Program-made: the position numbers and the translations under genes
Notes under the pieces: generated by a model
Told to the model about the DNA's origin: nothing
Database searches by the model: none
What the model saw: the letters and a program-made list of their open reading frames with translations, nothing else
From: Quillaja saponaria
Taxonomy: Eukaryota; Streptophyta; Magnoliopsida; Fabales; Quillajaceae
Direction: 5' to 3'
Length of the DNA stretch: 64,000 nt
Assembly: GCA_029379385.1 (NCBI GenBank)
Contig: CM055612.1
Span: 17,546,001 to 17,610,000, forward strand
Shown: piece by piece, positions 57,801 through 64,000 of the stretch
How the letters are laid out: the number at the start of each line of letters is the position of its first letter
How positions within the stretch are numbered: the stretch's first letter is position 1

Positions 57801-59361
57801 TGTACCTAAAACCTTGGTTGAACATCTTAACAAAATTATTTATTTTCTTGTATACATACATTCATAAACTATTCTAACTCATAAATTTTCCCTTTATATT
57901 TAAATATCAATTATTAACATTAATTACTTTAATTGTTTAGTTTTCATCAAGCTTAAATCAAGTGTTTCAATGCTAACATACTTCAAATTCTATTTATTTT
58001 TATTATTATTTTATATACATGACTTTAACTTTTCTATATTAATTTATTTGAATTCTAAATCATTTATTTCTATTCTTAATTAAGTTTCAAAGGATTATAA
58101 TTAACTTATTTAACACTTACAAACAATAATTATATCCTTTAAATCATCTATTTTTCTTATCTATTTAAATTGAAGATGCAGAATTTTTTATTTTTTTTCC
58201 ATGTGAAACACTTGTTTAACACTCTCTTAACACTTCAAAAAGTTCACGACCGAAAGAAAGTTTGCTACCTCTTCATTCTAGACTACCATCACCATTACTT
58301 AGTCAAGGAACAACCTCTTTTAATCCTCTAAAGATTCAATCCAAAATAGACATAAGCAGTCGACACTACCACTCATTCCTACCCAACTAAACCTTCATCA
58401 AAACAAAACATATATCAGGAATAGAACATCAGGTTGCTGCTCTTTTACTTGCTATCTTAATTGACTACACGACACTGATTAAGCTCCTAAATGGCATCAA
58501 CTTGTAGTTAACCCAACTCAAACAGAGCTTATTCTTAGTTTCCACTACTGCCCTCTTTTCACCATCATAAGCTCACATCAACAAGGAAGACTGCCCCCCC
58601 TACACGTCCAATTTGAAAAGCTAGGCAAAATTGGAGTGAAGGAAAAACAGAACAGCAGTAGTAAGCTGCTGTTAATCACTCTCAATTGAATAAATTTTCA
58701 GTCTTTACTACCGTTACAATAACACTCTTATGGCCAACAAAAGGAAAGGATGAAAGACTTACCAACTAATTAGCTTGTTTACCCAAAATTTAAAGTGCAC
58801 GGTCAAGCAAAAGGAATAGGCGAAGAGGTAAGAACCAAGAACGGCTAAAAGAAGGATATAGCAGAAAGTGAAAATGTTAAGTCAGTTAGGCGAAGCATGA
58901 AGAAAAGACAAAGAATTAAAATACTATAAACTTGTGGTTTTAAACTTTCATTAATTGGTGGTGTATATTCATCCACTTACATATATATATATATACTAGT
59001 ATTCATTTATTAAACTCTAATTTTAGTTTTCTTAGTTTTACTAGTTACGTACGACATTCCTAATATGTACGTTAAATTGTCTGGTTCAGGTTATCACATA
59101 ACTAGTTGAATATAACTAGGTCTTCTATGTTTGTATTTTAGGCATGTTTCACTTTACAGGGAATCTCTGCAGAAAATTTTAGTTAAATTATTATATTTTT
59201 TAGTAAATAAGTATTTTTATTTAAATTGTGTTTTCAAAATTTTATTTTTAATCTTTAATTTGGTCAAGGGTCGTATGTGTTTCTTTGATGTAAAGTTAGA
59301 GTTACAGAGACTTGGTTATCCTATTCGTCCAGCCAGTTATGCCTCCGTGTGGGGCGTGACA
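54838..59361 (+). mobile_element. 3' part of a chromovirus-family LTR, split by an inverted solo LTR
   Basis: Pieces 54838-56613 and 59099-59361 belong together: the first contains the family blocks GTGTTTGATAAGGGCCAA (about 55982) and GATGCTAGTACCCTTTGG (56361), and the second ends GGGGCGTGACA. They are interrupted by the solo LTR 56614-59098 with its own target duplication. This may be the right part of the LTR whose left part is 48271-49256, with the CACTA and Harbinger elements inserted between. Confidence 0.65.
56614..59098 (-). mobile_element. Solo chromovirus-family LTR, inverted, with perfect target duplication
   Basis: On the minus strand it runs from TGTGATAACCTG (59098) to GAGGGTGTGAGA (56614), 2,485 bp. 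It is flanked by TAACT on both sides (56609-56613 and 59099-59103). It is inserted in a copy of the same family in the opposite orientation. There is no gag-pol. A TA run lies at about 58981-58994. Confidence 0.85.
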
Positions 59362-60662
59362 TGTCACAGTCGACTGACTAACAAATTTTAAGTTAAATTT
59401 AGTCAGCCAACATTCATTCAATACATGTCATTTCTCCCCGTTTCTCAAGAAGTTTAAAAGGTTTTTGCTCCAAACCCTCTCTCTACAAGCTTTCGAAGAT
59501 CTTCAATTTTTTCAGATTCCATCCTTCAATTTGTTGTGTTTTATTTAAAAGAGAAATGATAGTGTGTGAATAGTATTGATGTGGGTAATTATTAAGAAGT
59601 TAAATTTTTTAATATTTTAAATTATTGTAAATTAATAAAAAGTATTTAATTTATTTATATAGGATAGATGAGCCAATATTGAATAGTACGTCGTCTATAA
59701 TTTACTGCTTATACAGTGTCAAATGAATTGAAAGTGAGGTTGAAGGTGAGAAGAAGAGTGAGGTTCGAAAAGGAAAACAAGTATGGAGAATTTGAGATCA
59801 AGTAAAAACGAGAAAAGTGTAAAGTAATCTATACCTCGCTTCATCAAATTGTGAGACGAGTGAATGACAGTGATGCTTTTGTATTTATTTTCCTTGATAT
59901 TTTGAAAGGGCAGTGAAAAATATCAATTTAGCTTTCTAAATGCAACCTTGTTTTCTTTTTGTTTTGTTTTATGTTAATGGAGGGCAGAACAATAGGCTAC
60001 TAACCTTCAAAAATGCTTCAGGTGGAACAAAAGCCACAAACATCATTTTCATGTCAATGCAAGTCTCAGTAAAAAAAGAAAATGAGGACAAAAATATATA
60101 AACAATTTGTTCTGAACTATTTGTCTATGTGAGCATGTGGGCACTGCATTTATTAGCATTTATATAAAATGTTTTTTTTTTTTTTTTGGTGAGATGTATA
60201 AAATATTTTGATATCAGCCAAAATTAAAGACGAAAACACAACAAACTAATATGTGGCCCTTAACTATAAAATGAGCCAAGCACTTCATGTCTTCAGCTAG
60301 TATTTTAGCCAAAAAAAATTTCAAATTGCTTTGAGGAAATGATAGAATTAGCAACTTCCAGCCGTTAATATACGCCAAGAATCGCATACAACCTAACGAA
60401 TGATGAAGCCACATCACTACCTATTTCTTCCATAAATAAAAGATGAAGGCTTCTTGTTTTAGAGTTCGTAATGTGTATTAAGGATACTTATTAATATGTA
60501 AACTTAAAACAAATTCAAAAATAATAATGTAAAAATTAAATATCACCAAATTTATATCCAATAATTATATAATTAATAAATGTTACAACTTTTTATTTAT
60601 ATTATTGTAACAAAGTGCAGTTAATAACACTCTTAGACAAATTTTATAACTAATATTATTAA
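59362..60662. other. AT-rich intergenic DNA
   Basis: It has one copy of the dispersed repeat family (about 59565-59670), a poly-T run (60171-60187) and no supportable gene. The 67-codon minus-strand ORF at 60214-60417 has no known motif. Confidence 0.5.
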
Positions 60663-61271
60663 GATACGGATCAATTAAGATTCTTTAAAGTGTAAAGTGA
60701 ACTTTAGAAGGTAAAGTGTGCTAATCTTAGCCTTAAAAAAATAAAAATAAATAAATAAATAAAACGACGGTTTAGATTTCAACACTCTATTCCTAAAAGT
60801 TCTATTTCCAAAATAAAACTTAACATTAATATTAATATCAATTAATTCTTTTTCAATTTTTTTGTATTCCTTTTACATATTTCGGAGTTTACATGTTTTT
60901 TAATTCTTTTTTAAATGTGTCAAAAACTTGATTGTTTTTTAATATCACATATTTTTTTAGTTTTATAATATATGATAGAAAAAATATCATACATAAACAT
61001 TAATATGTGCAATAATTTATTTATTCTTTTGAAATTTCTTCATAACCTTAATTATTTAAAATGCAAATATATATATATATATATATTTATAATTTTATTA
61101 AAGCTAGAACATATAAAAAAATAAATTATTTATTTATTACACATCAATGTCAAGTTTTATTTTTAGAAAGAGATTATTTAAGAATGAGTGTTGAAATCTA
61201 GACCATTAATTTTTTTGTAAAGTTAAGATTAATGCATTTTATCTTTTAAAGGATTCAAATCTGATACGGTA
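60663..61271. mobile_element. Element with long terminal inverted repeats (MULE- or foldback-like)
   Basis: The left arm contains GATTCTTTAAAGTGTAAAG, GTGTGCTAATCTTAGCCTT and GGTTTAGATTTCAACACTC. The right arm holds the same blocks in inverted order: GAGTGTTGAAATCTAGACCA, AAAGTTAAGATTAATGCATT and TCTTTTAAAGGATTCAAATC. Each arm is over 100 bp, diverged, with an AT-rich core. There is no coding capacity and no certain target duplication, so ends are approximate. Confidence 0.6.
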
Positions 61272-62906
61272 CTTGTTAAAACAATACATTTAGAAATTTG
61301 TTTTGTATTTAATGGAGTGAATGTTCATAATTTAAGTAATATTTAATAAATAATTTGTTATTTTTAAAATGCTATCTAGTGGAGGTATTTATGTAGTTCT
61401 TGCACATTAACAATTGTAAAAGGCTTATTCGTTTAGACTCTTTTTTTTTTTTTTATTAGTGCAAACAGTAGACAAAATTGTTTAGTTTATTATTTATTAT
61501 AGGAGAGTGCTTCATTGCGTATTTTGGAGATTTTATTGGAGTATTATATTTATGTTTACTAATTAATTAAGGGCAAACTCTAAAAAACGTAGAACAAAAT
61601 TTGGTTAAGAAAACGGGATTGAGAATAGTGAAAATGTGGTTGAGGGGAGAAAACTTGTTTGTAAAGATAGAAATAAGGTGTATTTATATTATTTTAAATG
61701 GGAAAGACTCTTATTTTTTACAGATGCTTGCGAACATGTTTAAATGTTTTTTTTAAGGTAAATGTTTTAAAAAAAAAATTCATCCTAAAATGAGAACTTA
61801 AATATTCATCCTAAAAATTAAACCAATTAAATAATTTTAAAAAATTGTTAAGATTATATGATCAATTTTCTTCAATTTAATTGATTGATTCAATCCGGTA
61901 TGTAGATGAATAAGAGGTGAATGAGAAAGAGGGTAATAATATTGGATAATTGATTTAGGAGAAAAATTAGATTTATTTAAGAATAAGAGGTGAGTAGTGA
62001 GTGGTTATCTTTTTCTTCCTTTTTTCCTTTTAAATTTAATTTTGTTTTAAAAGTACATCAAAAACTCTCAATATAAAAAATAATAATAATGAATAATTGA
62101 ATACGAGTACACCATAAAAGGGTGTTTAAGATTTTAGTATAGTATGATATAGATATAAATATCAAATTAAAAGTATTTTTTCAATTTTAAAAAAGAAAAA
62201 TTATTTTTAGCTTTAATCTTCTAATATATTAAATAAATTTTTTAATAAAATAAAATAAATATTATTTTAAACTTTTTACTATTTCTTTTTATTTTTACAC
62301 AACACTTATCAAAGAAATATTTATACTCTTATTAATGAAATAATTATAAAAAAGCCTGTGAGCATGTTATTTTTATACAACAGTTATTAAAACATATTTA
62401 TATTCTTATCACAAGGAAAAAAAAATTAGAAAGAGTCTCTAAGCATGTTTGATAAGGCTTGGTATTATAAAAGTGAGAAGACTCTCATTGTGGTCTCTTA
62501 CCTTATAATAGTATAAATAAATTAAATATTTTTTACTAATTAAAAAATTTAACTTCTTAGTAACTACACATATCACTCTCACTCACACATTAACTCTTAT
62601 ATTTTTCTTTAATTACAATTTAAAATAATTATTTTATATAATTATTTTATGCTCTTTTTAAAAAATTATTTAGTATGTGTGTAACCAGTTAATATATATA
62701 AGAAAGATATGCTTTAATTATGTGTTTGAATTATTGATTGGATTAGTATTTTAAAACAATATCTTACTAATTGTTTTGAAGTTTTTAGAATATTTTGATA
62801 ATTGGCTTTGTTGAAAAACTGCTTCAATATGCTTAATTAGTAGTAGAGATGATGAGATGTATCAATTCTTTGATTAACTGTTAGAGTAAAGAGTTATACA
62901 ATATCA
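61272..62906. other. AT-rich intergenic DNA
   Basis: No gene. There is a poly-T run (61440-61454) and a minus-strand copy of the dispersed repeat (about 62480-62600). Confidence 0.5.
62480..62600 (-). repeat. Dispersed repeat family, one of three copies
   Basis: Read on the minus strand it has GTGAGAGTGATATGTGTAGT, then AAGAAGTTAAATTTTTTAAT, then AAATATTTAATTTATTTATA. Similar text is on the plus strand at about 3420-3570 and 59565-59670. Probably a MITE; ends and target duplications were not resolved. Confidence 0.45.
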
Positions 62907-63008
62907 CCATCGAGAGCTTAGCTCAAGCTGGTTGGTACCTGTTTCCTAACTCTCAGTTCGAGTTCGAAGCACTCCCAATGTACCAAGGAAAAAAGAATAA
63001 AAAAAAAA
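62907..63008 (+). mobile_element. tRNA-derived SINE with target duplication
   Basis: GAGCTTAGCTCAAGCTGGTT is an A-box-type tRNA start, and CAGTTCGAGTTCGAAGCACT contains a B-box (GTTCGAGTTCG), 30 bases on; these form the internal RNA polymerase III promoter. A run rich in A follows (from about 62982). The flanks GAGTTATACAATATCA (62891-62906) and GAGTTCTATGATATCA (63009-63024) match at 13 of 16 bases, a diverged target duplication. It is too diverged to be a working tRNA gene. Confidence 0.75.
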
Positions 63009-63024
63009 GAGTTCTATGATATCA

Positions 63025-64000
63025 ATAAATAGAATTATAATATATCAGTTTATTTGATTAAAATTAAAAGTGATGGTTAATAAAAGACACATGAACATGG
63101 TATTTATTTATTAATTGACAGTGTAAAAATTACTTATACTGACAATGAATCAAATATTAATTGTTAATGAGTACATAGACAATTGTTTGTATCAAGGCTA
63201 GCTTTTGAAGATTCTTAAATTTCCAACTCTATCAGCTATTTTTATCCTTTTTGTATACGTTTTGGACGATCTACAGTTGTCTCCTTTGCAAATATTTCAG
63301 AAAATGGTTTTTCATTCCCTTTGTGAGTGTGTGTGTGAAGGGTCAAACATGTACCATACCCATTTTATCCTTTATCTTTTATCTATACTTGCTCCTCCAA
63401 AGATAATATCAATTTCTATTTACGTAAAAAAAATGTTAGTTCAATTATTCATTCCGTCATGCAGAACTGAATAAAATGTTATAATTCTTTATATTTTAAA
63501 TGTTAACAACAATACAAAAATATCAACTAATCAATATTTCACATTCAATATCCTGCTATTTAACATTAACAAACTAAAAATTAAAACATCAACTAACTAT
63601 CTCACACATGAATAATATTGTTCTTAAAACTAAAATCATGTACAATCATATATTTGAAAAGTAAATATTTCATCCACTATAAGTGTAATTTTTTTAAAAT
63701 AAGAAAATAATTCATTAATTATCTAGCTAGAATCAAGAAACGGTGACTAGAATCAAGAGTGGTAGTTGATAGATCAAAGATACGGGCACTTTCATATATA
63801 TTAAAAAATAATAATAATAAATAATAAATTCTAAATTATTGTCATGCAACAAATAATTTGTTGTAATAATTTTTTTTTATTTCCTATTCTTAATAACTTA
63901 TTGAGATATATAATAAAAGTATATGTAATAAGAGGAGGCAAACATCCTTCGGGTTTTAATTAAAACCTTACTAGCCTTGTAGTATAGAATTTTATACCCT
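63025..64000. other. AT-rich intergenic DNA to the window end
   Basis: No gene or named repeat seen. The ORF at 63205-63474 has no recognisable motif and includes a GT-rich run. Confidence 0.5.

Noticed and set aside
62907..62985. A functional tRNA gene
   Set aside because: Only the A and B boxes are recognisable; the acceptor ends do not pair and an A-rich tail and target duplications follow, as in a SINE.

Overview
This is plant nuclear DNA, AT-rich, with GT-AG introns, a 60S ribosomal protein gene, a plant-specific acidic protein gene and many layers of plant transposons. The mix (Ty1/copia, Ty3 chromovirus with 2.5-3.7 kb LTRs, PIF/Harbinger, hAT, Mutator-like, CACTA, tRNA-type SINE, endogenous pararetrovirus) suggests a dicot with a repeat-rich genome. 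The species cannot be named from the sequence alone. All calls come from reading the sequence; no database search was run.

Layout. 1-2951 (-): decayed endogenous pararetrovirus (Caulimoviridae-like) with movement-protein-like and coat-protein regions and a tRNA-iMet-type primer site; it runs off the left edge. 2952-5336: AT-rich non-coding. 5337-5660 (+): orphan ORF. 6855-12095 (-): a six-exon gene for a membrane-anchored acidic protein (relatives of Arabidopsis At5g17910), with good splice sites but four +1 frameshifts. 13792-13990: Mutator-like MITE. 14359-18235: PIF/Harbinger-type MITE split by a gag-protease-only LTR element (14405-17606, -) whose LTRs carry heat-shock-element-like arrays upstream of a TATA box. 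18409-18978: hAT-type MITE. 19007-27724 (+): copia element A, with a 3.0 kb solo LTR inserted in its gag zinc knuckle. 27730-32286: a small gene island holding the intact RPL35A (eL33) gene at 29427-30169. About 32287-48070 (+): decayed copia element B, split by a Tekay/Del-like chromovirus (33719-40338, -), a small DNA transposon (43152-43931) and a solo chromovirus LTR (43982-47700). 48271-59361: a broken chromovirus LTR interrupted by a second Harbinger MITE (49260-50166), a CACTA element (ending 54837) and an inverted solo LTR (56614-59098). 59362-64000: AT-rich DNA with a long-inverted-repeat element and a SINE with target duplications.

The main biology is two host genes in a sea of nested transposons. 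Target duplications and the recovery of reading frames when an insertion is conceptually skipped let the order of insertion be read directly. The most interesting signals are the HSE-like arrays in the 14.4-17.6 kb element, a perfect U5/primer-site self-complementarity in copia element A, and the clustered frameshifts in the large host gene.
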